From Roseibium suaedae (GTDB taxonomy: Bacteria; Pseudomonadota; Alphaproteobacteria; Rhizobiales; Stappiaceae), in assembly GCF_900142725.1 (NCBI RefSeq), contig NZ_FRBW01000001.1, positions 1 to 64,000 on the forward strand: 64,000 bases of DNA, written 5' to 3'. The notes under the pieces are model-generated. The model ran no database searches. It saw only the letters and a list, made by a program, of their open reading frames with translations, and was not told the origin of the DNA. Positions 17,310 to 27,046 of the stretch are shown in pieces; within the stretch, counting starts at the first letter, position 1, and every line of letters begins with the position of its first letter. The position numbers were made by a program, and so were the translations under genes.

Positions 17310-17822
17310 ATGCTGAATGATCTGGAACTTGCGGCAGGGGATGTGCAGGGCGGTGGCAAGATGGAGCTGCGCCTGTGGCTGCGCCTTTTGTCGACCACCA
17401 AGCTGATTTCCCAGGAGCTGAGACGCAGGCTCCGCATCGAGTTCAACGTCACGCTGCCGCAGTTCGACGTCCTGGCTCAGCTTCACCGCGAACCGGATGG
17501 TCTGAGACTGGGCGATCTCTCCCAGCGCACCATGGTGACCAACGGCAACATCACCGGCCTGGTCGAGCGTCTTGAGACGGATGGCTTGCTGGTGCGCGAG
17601 CGCCTGCGGGAAGACCGGCGGGTGACCGTCGCGCGTCTGACGGAGCATGGCCGCAGCGAGTTTGAGCGCATGGCGCACGCCCATGAAAGCTGGCTGAAGG
17701 AGCTGATGCGGGACATGGATCCCGAGGTTCTGACCAGCCTCTTTTCCCATGTCAGCGAAATCAAGCATGCCGCTCTCACCCGCTTTGCCGCGACCGACGA
17801 GCTGGACGGCGCTCTGGACTGA
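17310..17822 (+). CDS. MarR-family transcriptional regulator of the aryl-CoA cluster
   Basis: A 170-residue MarR protein. The winged helix lies around residues 50-125: LPQFDVLAQLHREPDGLRL, NGNITGLVERLETDGLLVRE and the wing REDRRVTVARLTEHG. ATG 17310 is chosen with AAAGGGA upstream; a TTG 21 bases earlier is in frame but less likely. It is divergent from the fused monooxygenase and convergent with the ABC importer. MarR regulators of this kind commonly sense the aryl-CoA ester. That is a family expectation and not visible here. Confidence 0.9.
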   Translation: MLNDLELAAGDVQGGGKMELRLWLRLLSTTKLISQELRRRLRIEFNVTLPQFDVLAQLHREPDGLRLGDLSQRTMVTNGNITGLVERLETDGLLVRERLREDRRVTVARLTEHGRSEFERMAHAHESWLKELMRDMDPEVLTSLFSHVSEIKHAALTRFAATDELDGALD

Positions 17823-17855
17823 ACCACGGCGCCGGCACTTCTCTGATCCGGATCT

Positions 17856-18538
<683 letters not shown>

Positions 18539-18539
<1 letters not shown>

Positions 18540-19288
18540 CAGTCGTGATCTCCAAGATAGGCGGTTCGCACGGCGGGATCGCGGCGGATTTCCTCCACGG
18601 TGCCCGTGGCGATGATCTTGCCGTAAACGAGAACCGAAATCCGGTCGGCAAGGGCGAACACCGCATCCATGTCATGCTCAACGAGGAGGATTGGCGCTTC
18701 CTGTTTGAGGTCTGCGAGGAAGCTTGTTAGGGCGCGGGAGCCCTCCGGTCCCATGCCCGCCATGGGTTCGTCCAGCAGGAAGGCGCGGGAGCCAAGGGCA
18801 AGCGCGATGGCGATTTCCAGCTGCCGCCGCTCTCCGTGAGACAGTTCGGCAACCGGCAGCGACGCCCGGCCTGCGAGCCCGACCCGTTCCAGAGCCGTCA
18901 TGGCAGGACCGGTCAGGGACGCATCGCTGCGCACCGGGCGGAAGAAGCGGAAGCTGGAGCCCTGCCGGGCCTGAACGGCCAGCATGACATTGCGCAGGGC
19001 GGAAAACTCCGGGGCGATGGAGGAGATCTGGAAGGTCCTTCCAAGGCCCTTGCGCGCTCTGGCGGCGACGCCGAGATGGGTAATGTCCTCGCCCATGAAA
19101 CGGATCGTGCCGCTGTTCGGGGCATGGGTGCCGCAGATCTGGTGGATCAGCGTGGACTTGCCAGCGCCATTCGGTCCGATCAGGGCGTGGATCTCGCCTG
19201 GATGGAGATCGATGGTGACGTCATCCGTGGCGCGCAAGGCGCCAAAGCTTTTGACCAGATTGGAGATCTGAAGAACGGGCTCAGCCAT
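18539..19288 (-). CDS. livG: Branched-chain-type ABC transporter ATP-binding protein (LivG family)
   Basis: A 249-residue ATPase with Walker A (GPNGAGKST), signature (LSHGERRQLEIA) and Walker B (AFLLDEPMAGM). The start at 19288 (MAEPVLQISNL) follows GAAAGGTG and overlaps livM by 8 bases; the longer frame enters livM. It energises uptake together with LivF. The signature reads LSHGE instead of LSGGE, which is common in LivG proteins. Confidence 0.93.
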
Positions 19289-20255
19289 GACGCACCTTTC
19301 CGGCCAGGAAGCCAAGAACCCCGCCCCGGGCAAAGAGCACGGTGACCAGAAGGATCAGGCCCAGGAAGAACTGCCAGCGTTCCGTCAGTTCGCCGAGATT
19401 ATGCTCGATCAGAACGAACAGCGCTGCACCGGCCATCGGCCCGAAGAGACGTCCGGTTCCGCCCAGAATGATCAGGACGATGAGTTCCCCGGACATGTGC
19501 CAGGACATCATGGACGGGCTGACGAAGCGGTTGAGGTCTGCATAAAGCGCCCCGGCCACGGCGGTGATCATGGCCGAGAGAACAAAGGCCGTCAGCTTGA
19601 CCGGGAAGGGATTGATGCCGACAGCCGCTGCCCGCACTTCGTTTTGCCGGACCACATCCAGGGCAGAGCCGAAGCGGGAGCCGCGCAGAACGGCAAGGAT
19701 CGCGATCCCCGCCATCAGGGCACCGAACGAGATCAGGAAGAAGCTCAAGGGCTTCATCGTGTTCATGCCCGGAAAGGCATTGCGGACGAAGATCGACAAT
19801 CCGTCCTCGCCGCCATAGGCGGGCCAGGAAATGGCGAAATAGTAGAGCATCTGGGCAAAGGCCAGGGTGATCATGATGAAATAGACACCGCTGGTGCGGA
19901 TGCTGATCACGCCGATGACCACGCCTGCCACGGCCGCTGCGAGGGCGGCAACAAGCCAGATCAGCGGCATGGAGTTGCTGCCTTCCAGGCCGAAGATCAT
20001 CGGGTCACCGGAAAAGGCGTGGCTGCCAAGGATGCCGGCAGCATAGCCGCCGATGCCGAAGAACACTGCATGGCCGAAGGACACCAGGCCGCCAAGACCG
20101 AGGGCGAGGTTCAGTCCGGTTGCCGCAAGGCCCAGAATGGCGATGCGGGTCGCCAGGGTGATGTAGAAGACCTGGCCAGCCGCCTCTGCGGCAATGGCTG
20201 CCGCCAGCAAGGCAAGGGCAAGGGCGGCATTGACGGTCCATTCGCGGGAAATCAC
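19281..20255 (-). CDS. livM: Branched-chain-type ABC transporter permease (LivM family)
   Basis: A 324-residue membrane protein with about 10 hydrophobic segments and the LivM signature region GLNLALGLGGLVSFGHAVFFG near the N-terminus. It starts with GTG behind GGAGAAG. It forms the membrane channel with LivH and is co-transcribed with the ATPases. Confidence 0.92.
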   Translation of the reverse strand: MISREWTVNAALALALLAAAIAAEAAGQVFYITLATRIAILGLAATGLNLALGLGGLVSFGHAVFFGIGGYAAGILGSHAFSGDPMIFGLEGSNSMPLIWLVAALAAAVAGVVIGVISIRTSGVYFIMITLAFAQMLYYFAISWPAYGGEDGLSIFVRNAFPGMNTMKPLSFFLISFGALMAGIAILAVLRGSRFGSALDVVRQNEVRAAAVGINPFPVKLTAFVLSAMITAVAGALYADLNRFVSPSMMSWHMSGELIVLIILGGTGRLFGPMAGAALFVLIEHNLGELTERWQFFLGLILLVTVLFARGGVLGFLAGKVRHG

Positions 20256-20270
20256 GTGCGCTTCTCCGTC

Positions 20271-21185
20271 TCAGGCTGCAAACAGGCCGCGGGGCCTGAA
20301 GGCGAGAATAAACGCCATCATGATGTAGATGAGCATGGAAGAGGCCGATCCACCGATGGTTCCGGCCTCGGAAGGCGGCAGCACCGTTGCCAGCAGGTGG
20401 GGCAGAAGAAAGCGGCCCATGGTATCGACAACACCGACGAGGAGCGCTGCGAGAAAGGCGCCCTTGATCGATCCGATGCCACCGATGACGATCACGACGA
20501 AGGCCAGGATCAGAACCGGTTCGCCCATGCCGACCTGCACGGATTGCAGAGCGCCGACCAAGGCGCCTGCGAGACCGGCCAGCGCTGCGCCAAGGGCAAA
20601 GACCACCGTGTAGAGCGTGCGGATGTCGACGCCGAGGGCTCCGATCATTTCACGGTCGTTCTCGCCAGCGCGGATGCGGATCCCGAGCCGTGTACGGGTG
20701 ATGAGCGCGGCAAGCCCGAGCGCAATCAGACCGCCAGCTGCAATGACCGCCAGCCGGTAAGCCGGATACTGCACGCCGCCGGGGAGCGATACGGCCCCCT
20801 GAAGGATCGAGGGAATGTTCAGGTAGAGCGGAAAGGAGCCGAAAACCCAGCGTGTTCCTTCTGAAAAGATCAGGATCAGCGCGAAGGTTGCCAGCACCTG
20901 GTCCAGGTGATCCCGGCTGTAAAGCCTCCGGATCACCAGAACCTCGATGATGGCTCCTGCTGCCGCGGCTGCGGCCAGGCTGGCAATCAGTCCGAGCCAG
21001 AAGGAGCCTGTCAGGGAAGCGACCGCCGCACAGGCGAAGGCGCCGACCATGTAGAGCGAGCCATGTGCCAGATTGATCAGGCCCATGACGCCGAAGATCA
21101 GGGTCAGCCCTGCGGCCATCAGAAACAGCATGACGCCGAGCTGAAGGCCGTTGAGCAATTGCTCTATCGCGAGTGCAGCGGTCAC
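20271..21185 (-). CDS. livH: Branched-chain-type ABC transporter permease (LivH family)
   Basis: A 304-residue membrane protein with the LivH signature GLTLIFGVMGLINLAHGSLY and GGIGSIKGAFLAALLVGVVD. The start codon appears to be GTG at 21185, ten bases after the binding-protein stop, and no better ATG exists nearby. It pairs with LivM. Confidence 0.92.
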   Translation of the reverse strand: MTAALAIEQLLNGLQLGVMLFLMAAGLTLIFGVMGLINLAHGSLYMVGAFACAAVASLTGSFWLGLIASLAAAAAAGAIIEVLVIRRLYSRDHLDQVLATFALILIFSEGTRWVFGSFPLYLNIPSILQGAVSLPGGVQYPAYRLAVIAAGGLIALGLAALITRTRLGIRIRAGENDREMIGALGVDIRTLYTVVFALGAALAGLAGALVGALQSVQVGMGEPVLILAFVVIVIGGIGSIKGAFLAALLVGVVDTMGRFLLPHLLATVLPPSEAGTIGGSASSMLIYIMMAFILAFRPRGLFAA

Positions 21186-21194
21186 CGTCAGCCC

Positions 21195-22331
21195 TTACAT
21201 CTTGCAGTCTTGAGCGTAGGCATCACCGTGATCGGTGAAGGCAGTGCCGACGATCTTGTTGGTGTAGGTGTCGCCTTCCTTCACCACTTCGCGGACATAG
21301 ATGTCCTGGATCGGGTGCTGGTTGGTGTTGAACTTGAACTTGCCACGCGGGGACTGGAAGTCAGCCTTCAGCAGTTCGGCCCGGAAGGCATCCGTGTCCT
21401 TGACGTCCGCCTTGGCGGCTGCGGACAGGATCATCTGAGCAGCGTCATAGCCCTGCATGGCGTAGATGGACGGCAGGCGGTTGTACTCGGCCTTGAAGGC
21501 GTCAACGAAGGTCTTGTTGGCTTCATTGTCCAGGTCGTGAGACCACTGGCCGGAGTTCTTCACGCCGAGCGCCGCGTCGCCGATCGCCGGCAGAACGTCC
21601 TGGCTGAAGGAGAAGCCCGGGCCCATGACAGGCGTTTCGACGCCGGACTGTGCAAACTGCTTCATGAAGGCGATGCCCATGCCGCCCGGCAGGAACATGA
21701 AGACGCCATCTGCTCCGGAAGCGCGGATCTGTGCGATTTCGGCGGCATAGTCGGTTTGGCCGAGCTTGGTGTAGATCTCGGAGACGACTTCACCCTTGAA
21801 GTAGCGCTTGAAGCCGGTGAGGGAGTCTTTGCCGGCCGGATAGTTCGGGGCGAGGATGAACATCTTCTTGTGAGCCTCGTTGGCATATTGCCCCATGGCT
21901 TCGTGAAGATTGTCGTTCTGGTAGGCAGCGTTGAAATAAAGCGGGCTGCAGCCCTTGCCAGCCAGCGGTGCCGGCGCGGCGTTCGTCGAAACGTAGAACT
22001 TGCCCTGGGCAACAGCGCCCGGCTGAACTGCCATCAGCAGGTTCGACCAGACAATGCCGGTCAGGATGTCGACGTTTTCCTGCTGGATCATCTTGTCGGC
22101 GAGCTGCACGGCCATTTCCGGCTTCTGAGCATCGTCCTCGATCACGACGGTCACGTCTTCATTGCCTGCGCGCTTGATGGCCAGCATGAAGCCGTCACGG
22201 GTGTCGACGCCCAGGCCGGCCCCACCGCCGGACAGGGTGGTGATCATGCCGATCTTCACCGGGGCGGCCATGGCAGTGCTGGACACGCCAAGGCTCAATG
22301 CCAAAGCTGCAGCGGATAAAATCGTCTTCAT
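21195..22331 (-). CDS. ABC transporter substrate-binding protein (LivK-like, aromatic-acid type)
   Basis: A 378-residue periplasmic binding protein with a signal peptide cleaved after about 22 residues (SSTAMAA). The fold follows the type I branched-chain/aromatic family (KIGMITTLSGGGAGLG at the mature N-terminus, YDAAQMILSA late). AGAGAGGG precedes the ATG. It is the first transporter gene after the ligase gene, separated by 111 bases. The ligand is probably the aromatic acid activated by the ligase (for example anthranilate), by context. Confidence 0.9.
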   Translation of the reverse strand: MKTILSAAALALSLGVSSTAMAAPVKIGMITTLSGGGAGLGVDTRDGFMLAIKRAGNEDVTVVIEDDAQKPEMAVQLADKMIQQENVDILTGIVWSNLLMAVQPGAVAQGKFYVSTNAAPAPLAGKGCSPLYFNAAYQNDNLHEAMGQYANEAHKKMFILAPNYPAGKDSLTGFKRYFKGEVVSEIYTKLGQTDYAAEIAQIRASGADGVFMFLPGGMGIAFMKQFAQSGVETPVMGPGFSFSQDVLPAIGDAALGVKNSGQWSHDLDNEANKTFVDAFKAEYNRLPSIYAMQGYDAAQMILSAAAKADVKDTDAFRAELLKADFQSPRGKFKFNTNQHPIQDIYVREVVKEGDTYTNKIVGTAFTDHGDAYAQDCKM

Positions 22332-22442
22332 AATTCCCTCTCTTTCTTGGAAGGCCTGCCGGTAAACCCATCCCCACCGGCAGAACTCAAGCTATTGTTA
22401 CTGTATGACTATGCGTCCCGCCAGTTGTCTGGCGGCACGGTC

Positions 22443-24083
22443 TCAGTTCTGAAAGGCTTCGAGGTCCTGTTTCAGCCGGAAACGCTGAATCTTGCCGGAT
22501 TCCGTTTTCGGCAGCGTCCGGAGGAACTCGATTGCGCGGGGATATTTGTAAGGGGCGATGACCGACTTGACGTGGTCCTGAAGCGCCTTGGCTGTGTCTT
22601 CGCAAGGCACGGCATGGTCCGACAGAACCACGAAGGCCTTGACGATGTGTCCGCGGGCCTCGTCCGGATAGCCGATCACGGCGCATTCCCGGACGAAGTC
22701 ATGCTTCAGAAGCGCGGCTTCGACCTCCGGGCCGGCGATGTTGTAGCCGGCGGAGACGATCATGTCGTCGCTGCGGGCTGCAAAGTGGAAATAGCCGTCC
22801 TCATCCTGGATGAAGCTGTCGCCGGTCACGTTCCAGCCGTCGCGCACATAGTCGCGCTGGCGGACGTCCGCCAGATAACGGCAGCCGATCGGTCCGCGGA
22901 CAACCAGCTTGCCCACCGTGCCGCGTGGCACTTCCTTCATGTCGTCATCCACCACCATGGCGTCATAGCCGGTGAGCGGCTTGCCGGTGCAGGCGGCCTT
23001 GCTGTCGCCCAGGTGGTTGGAGATGAAGATATGCAGCATTTCGGTGGCCCCGATGCCGTCGAGCATCGGTTTGCCGGTCTTGGCCATCCAGTCGTCATAG
23101 ACCGGGGCAGGCAGGGTTTCTCCTGCTGATACGGCAATGCGCAGGGAAGACAGATCAGCACCCTGGCTCATGGCCGTCAACATCGCCCGGTAGGCGGTCG
23201 GCGCCGTGAAGCAGATGGTTGCCTTGTATTTCTGGATGATCTCGATGAGGTTCGGCGGTGTCGCGTTTTCCAGCAAGGCTGCCGAGGCGCCGAAGCGCAA
23301 GGGGAACACAGCCAGGCCACCGAGGCCGAAGGTGAAAGCCAGAGGCGGAGAGCCGACGAAGACGTCTTCGGGCTGAACGTCGAGCACTTCCTTCGCATAG
23401 GCGTCGGCGATGATCAGGATGTCCCGGTGAAAGTGCATCGTTGCCTTGGCAACGCCGGTGGAACCGGAAGTGAAGCCGAGCAGGGCGACATCATCCCGGC
23501 CGGTCTTAACAGCCTCGAATTTCACGGATTTGTCGAGGGCTGCCCGGTCCAGTTCCGCATCATGATTGGCGGTTCCATCGAAGCCGATCACCTTCTGCAG
23601 GAATACGTTGTCCTTGGCACAGGCAATCATCTCGTCCATCAGCCGGGTGTCGCAAAGGGCAAGGCTGATCTCGGCCTTGTCGATGATCTTGGACAGCTCA
23701 CCGGCCCGAAGCATCGGCATGGTGTTGACCACCACCGCACCGGCTTTTGTCGCTGCCAGCCAGCAGGCGACCATCGCCGGGTTGTTGGCAGAACGGATCA
23801 GGATGCGGTTACCAGGCTTGACGCCGAAGTCTTCCACCAGCGCATTGGCGAGGCGGTTGGTCCAGTCGGTCAGTTCCTTGTAGGTGCGGCGGCGGCCATT
23901 GCCGATCAGGGCAACGTGATCGCCAAAACCGCGCTCGACCATGCGGTCGGTCAGCTCGACCCCGGCGTTCAGCCATTCAGGATAGGAAAAGCCGTCAAGA
24001 TTGATCTGCGGCCAGTCTTCCATAGGCGGCAAATGATCGCGCGTGAACGTGTCCACGTGCGCTGTTGGTCCCAGTGCAGTCAT
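22443..24083 (-). CDS. Aryl-CoA ligase (benzoate/2-aminobenzoate-CoA ligase family)
   Basis: A 546-residue acyl-adenylate-forming enzyme. The P-loop-like motif FTSGSTGVAKATMHFHRD, the A5 region GIGATEML, the A7 Asp segment DGWNVTGDS and the C-terminal lysine segment LPKTESGKIQRF are all present. The N-terminal FTRDHLPPMEDWPQ resembles 2-aminobenzoate-CoA ligases. It would activate an aromatic acid with ATP and CoA, giving the substrate for the fused monooxygenase 5 kb downstream. It heads the transporter unit and has a MarR-like site upstream at 24202-24220. Benzoate or salicylate remain possible substrates. Confidence 0.87.
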   Translation of the reverse strand: MTALGPTAHVDTFTRDHLPPMEDWPQINLDGFSYPEWLNAGVELTDRMVERGFGDHVALIGNGRRRTYKELTDWTNRLANALVEDFGVKPGNRILIRSANNPAMVACWLAATKAGAVVVNTMPMLRAGELSKIIDKAEISLALCDTRLMDEMIACAKDNVFLQKVIGFDGTANHDAELDRAALDKSVKFEAVKTGRDDVALLGFTSGSTGVAKATMHFHRDILIIADAYAKEVLDVQPEDVFVGSPPLAFTFGLGGLAVFPLRFGASAALLENATPPNLIEIIQKYKATICFTAPTAYRAMLTAMSQGADLSSLRIAVSAGETLPAPVYDDWMAKTGKPMLDGIGATEMLHIFISNHLGDSKAACTGKPLTGYDAMVVDDDMKEVPRGTVGKLVVRGPIGCRYLADVRQRDYVRDGWNVTGDSFIQDEDGYFHFAARSDDMIVSAGYNIAGPEVEAALLKHDFVRECAVIGYPDEARGHIVKAFVVLSDHAVPCEDTAKALQDHVKSVIAPYKYPRAIEFLRTLPKTESGKIQRFRLKQDLEAFQN

Positions 24084-24408
24084 GTCCCGTCTCTCCAGAA
24101 GCGCGTGTCAGCTGTTGTTTTTTGCTGTCCACGGATGGCCGCCTTTCCGGCAGCTCTTTAATTCAGCATGGCACTGGATCTGACAGGGATCAAGGAAGAA
24201 ATTTTAAGCTTATAATAAATCTGATATCGGTTTGATATATATAGACAAAACATAAAGACTGCCGCGACAGAAGTGTGGTGACGCACAGGATTTAGGCGTT
24301 TTGGCAGAGGTCAGAGGAGGGCAGGAGAAGGCGAAGAGCACGCGTGTCCCGGTCAGGACAGCTTGCCGTTTCGATCGTATCTGGAGCCAGCGGGAAACGG
24401 GTCAGGCG
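24084..24408. other. Intergenic region upstream of the aryl-CoA ligase
   Basis: About 325 bases without a convincing gene. An AT-rich stretch at 24195-24255 is unlike the GC-rich surroundings and probably holds the ligase promoter, with a direct repeat of GATAT at 24223-24237. The element at 24202-24220 matches 15 of 19 positions of the AT-rich operator-like site at 17139-17157. The right part (24300-24408) is the untranslated end of the otn operon; I see no clear terminator. Confidence 0.55.
24202..24220. promoter_or_regulatory. Candidate MarR operator, second copy
   Basis: The plus strand reads TTTTAAGCTTATAATAAAT, compared with TTTTAAGTTTAAAGTAATT at 17139-17157 (15 of 19 identical). It sits about 120 bases before the ligase start, so one regulator could control both aryl-CoA transcription units. 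This is inferred from similarity only, and AT-rich matches can be fortuitous. Confidence 0.4.
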
Positions 24409-25164
24409 TCAGGCGAGCCTGTCACGCCAGCCAAGTCCGGCATCGGTGCCGGCTGCCGGAGTGTATTCGCAACCGAAATAACCCTCGTAGCCTTCGGCAA
24501 GAAAGCCCGGCAGCAAGGTGTGATAGTCGAGTTCTCCACCCTCTGGCTCTGACCGGTCCGGATAAGACGCGATCTGGATGTGTCCGACCAGATTCTTGTA
24601 GGTCCGGTAGCTGCCAGCGACATCGCCGGTCTCTGCCTGAATGTGGAAGCAATCGAACATGATCTTCACATTGGGCCGCCCGGCATCTGCAATCAGGCTG
24701 GCCGCCTGCGAAATGTGGCGCAGGAAATAGCCGGGCGCCCTGGCATGGCACAGGGGCTCCAGAAGCAGGGTCTTGTCCGTCTGGGATGACGCAAACTCAA
24801 GCGCCGTCAGCAAAGTGTCTCTGGCCGCCGGATCCTGGGTCTTGCCGGAAAGCACATGAATGGCTTTCGCGCCGATATCCTCGGCCAGGTCGATGGCGCT
24901 CAGAATATCCTGACGGGCCTGGTCCTCCATGCCCGGAATGGCAGCGCAGCCAGATGTCTCTGCCATGCGGACATTCAGGCCGCGCACGGAAAGACCTGTC
25001 CTGACCAGCACGTCTTTCAGAGCAGCGCGGTCCGAAAGCTGGCCTTCATCATGAAACTCGACGGCATCAAAGCCCGCAGCCTTCGCCGCCAGGATCCGGT
25101 CCAGAAAGGGCCGGTCTTTCCAGAGGAACCCGGTGTTGGCGGAAAACCTGTAAGCCGTGCTCAT
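24409..25164 (-). CDS. otnI: 2-oxo-tetronate isomerase-like TIM-barrel protein (OtnI, hydroxypyruvate isomerase family)
   Basis: A 251-residue AP-endonuclease-2/hydroxypyruvate isomerase fold protein. Metal-site segments include AVEFHDEG, LLLEPLCHARAPGYFL, KIMFDCFHIQAETGD and GYFGCEYTP. In threonate pathways OtnI interconverts 2-oxo- and 3-oxo-tetronate. ATG 25164 overlaps the otnC stop (ATGA) and is chosen over GTG 25173. It is the last gene of the otn operon. Confidence 0.88.
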   Translation of the reverse strand: MSTAYRFSANTGFLWKDRPFLDRILAAKAAGFDAVEFHDEGQLSDRAALKDVLVRTGLSVRGLNVRMAETSGCAAIPGMEDQARQDILSAIDLAEDIGAKAIHVLSGKTQDPAARDTLLTALEFASSQTDKTLLLEPLCHARAPGYFLRHISQAASLIADAGRPNVKIMFDCFHIQAETGDVAGSYRTYKNLVGHIQIASYPDRSEPEGGELDYHTLLPGFLAEGYEGYFGCEYTPAAGTDAGLGWRDRLA

Positions 25165-25811
25165 GCGTCCCACTCCACATTGAAGGTCTTCACCAGCCGC
25201 TCGATGTGATCTTGCGTGAGCAACCGCGGCGACAGGCCACGGGTCAGAAGCGCGAGCCTTGCGGTTTCTTCCAGTTCCTCGATGGCGTAGACCGCAGCTT
25301 CGACATCCTTGCCTGCGACGACCGGGCCGTGATTTGCCAGAAGCACAGCGGAGCGCTTGCCGGCAAGGCCCCGCACCGCTTCGCCCATGGCCGGGTCGCC
25401 GGGAAGAAAGACGGGAAGCAGTTTCACCTTGCCCAATTTCATGATCCCGTAAGGGGTCAAGGGCGGTAGCACATTGTCTGGATCTGTATCCGGCAGCATG
25501 GAGAGTGCGACCGAGTGGCAGGAATGCAGATGCACCACCGCTCCGGTCTGCGTCCGTGTGTCATAGAAGGCCGTGTGAAGCGGCATTTCCTTGGTCGGAG
25601 GATCGCCGGAGAGCAGTCTTCCCTCCCTGGAGAAATGACTGAGCCGTGCTGGGTCCAGCCGTCCAAGAGAAGAACCGGTTGGGGTTACGAGCAGCGAACC
25701 ATCTTCCAGCCGCGCGGAAATGTTGCCGGAGGAGCCGCCGGTCAGTCCCCGGTCAAACAGGGACTTGGCGAGCAGGCAGATGTCTTCGCGAAGCCGGGTT
25801 TCCGGGCTCAT
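25161..25811 (-). CDS. otnC: 3-oxo-tetronate 4-phosphate decarboxylase (class II aldolase fold, OtnC)
   Basis: A 216-residue class II aldolase/adducin-fold protein. Typical pieces are GGSSGNISAR, the metal-binding VVHLHSCHS and the later ANHGPVVAG. OtnC proteins decarboxylate 3-oxo-tetronate 4-phosphate to dihydroxyacetone phosphate. It overlaps both otnK and otnI by ATGA junctions, and GGAGGG precedes its ATG. Confidence 0.9.
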   Translation of the reverse strand: MSPETRLREDICLLAKSLFDRGLTGGSSGNISARLEDGSLLVTPTGSSLGRLDPARLSHFSREGRLLSGDPPTKEMPLHTAFYDTRTQTGAVVHLHSCHSVALSMLPDTDPDNVLPPLTPYGIMKLGKVKLLPVFLPGDPAMGEAVRGLAGKRSAVLLANHGPVVAGKDVEAAVYAIEELEETARLALLTRGLSPRLLTQDHIERLVKTFNVEWDA

Positions 25812-27046
25812 CGTCCCTCCAGAACCTGTGCCGCCTTGAAGAAGAAGTCTTCGGAACCGAAGTTGCCGGACTTGAGCGCCAGGGCGACCTTGCGGCCTTC
25901 GAGCTTGAGCGCGGGCACGCCGGGGTCAATCATAGGACCGATGGCGAGAGCTGTTGCGTCAATGGCTCCGACCACGGCGCCGGATGTCTCGCCGCCCGCA
26001 GAGATCAGCCGGGTGAAGCCGCGGTCGATGGCCTGGCTTGCCAGCGCGGCAAAGAAGCCTTCCACGGCTTCCGCGCACCGGGCCTGGCCAAACCGGCTTT
26101 GTGCGGCTTTCACGGCTTGCGGGTCATCGGAGCTGTAGATCAGGGGAAGGGGCTTGTTGTCTTTCGCCCAGTCGAGCAGGTCTTCCGGTCGGAGACCCTC
26201 GATGATCTCGTCCACTTCCACCTTGCGCTGGGCGCCCCCTGCCGCCTTGTGGGCTGCAATCTGGTTGCGCGTTGCGGTGGAGCAGGAACCGGAGAGCGCA
26301 AGCGCGGGACCAGAGACGCCGGACCAGCTGGACTTGTCCTTCGCATTGGCCTGAAGAACGGAAGGCAATCCCAGACCGATGCCTGATCCGCCGGTGACAA
26401 GCGGAAATCCGCGTGCTGCCTCTCCCAGGACAAGCAGGTCGGAGTTGCTGACGGCGTCGCAGACGATGATCTGCCGCCCGGCTTCAGCCTCATCAAGCAA
26501 GGTCTTGCGGGCAAGGCCGGCATGAAGGGCGGCAAGAGGCAGGTGCCCGATCGGCCGTTTGGTCTGAAGGGCGAGGACCCGGCGCAGATCCGGATCCGTC
26601 ATCGGCGTGAGCGGGTGATTTTCCATGCCGGATTCAGACAGGAGCCGGTCCTGCACAAAAAGGTGCCCCTGATAGACGGTCCTGCCGGTTGCCGGAAAGG
26701 CGGGGCAGACGATCACCGGCGCATCGGTTTCCAGCGCGTCGATCAAGGCTTCGATCACCGGACCGATATTGCCTTCAGGAGTGCTGTCGAATGTGGAGCA
26801 ATATTTGAAGATGATCTGCTTGCAGCCCTGGTCCTGAAGCCAGTGCAGGGCATCCAGGGATTGCCGGACAGCTTCGGCGGCAGGAATGGAACGTGTCTTG
26901 AGAGCAATGATCCCGGCGTCCACATCGGCTGCGGCCGGTTTGTCCGGAACGCCGACATATTGAACGGTTCGCATTCCGCCCTGGGCGAGCGTCAGTCCAA
27001 GATCCGACGATCCGGTGAAATCGTCGCCAATTGCTCCAAGTATCAT
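25808..27046 (-). CDS. otnK: 3-oxo-tetronate kinase (OtnK, DUF1537 four-carbon acid sugar kinase)
   Basis: A 412-residue kinase of the DUF1537 family. The N-terminal substrate domain starts LGAIGDDFTGSSDLGLTLAQ and contains KYCSTFDSTPEGNIGP. The C-terminal nucleotide domain has LISAGGETSGAVV. It phosphorylates 3-oxo-tetronate with ATP. It overlaps ltnD and otnC by ATGA, so the three are translationally coupled. Confidence 0.92.
   Translation of the reverse strand: MILGAIGDDFTGSSDLGLTLAQGGMRTVQYVGVPDKPAAADVDAGIIALKTRSIPAAEAVRQSLDALHWLQDQGCKQIIFKYCSTFDSTPEGNIGPVIEALIDALETDAPVIVCPAFPATGRTVYQGHLFVQDRLLSESGMENHPLTPMTDPDLRRVLALQTKRPIGHLPLAALHAGLARKTLLDEAEAGRQIIVCDAVSNSDLLVLGEAARGFPLVTGGSGIGLGLPSVLQANAKDKSSWSGVSGPALALSGSCSTATRNQIAAHKAAGGAQRKVEVDEIIEGLRPEDLLDWAKDNKPLPLIYSSDDPQAVKAAQSRFGQARCAEAVEGFFAALASQAIDRGFTRLISAGGETSGAVVGAIDATALAIGPMIDPGVPALKLEGRKVALALKSGNFGSEDFFFKAAQVLEGR

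Noticed and set aside
19287..20864. A 525-codon plus-strand open frame opposite livM/livH
   Set aside because: The translation is very rich in D, H, G and Q with no domain; it mirrors hydrophobic permease codons on the real strand.
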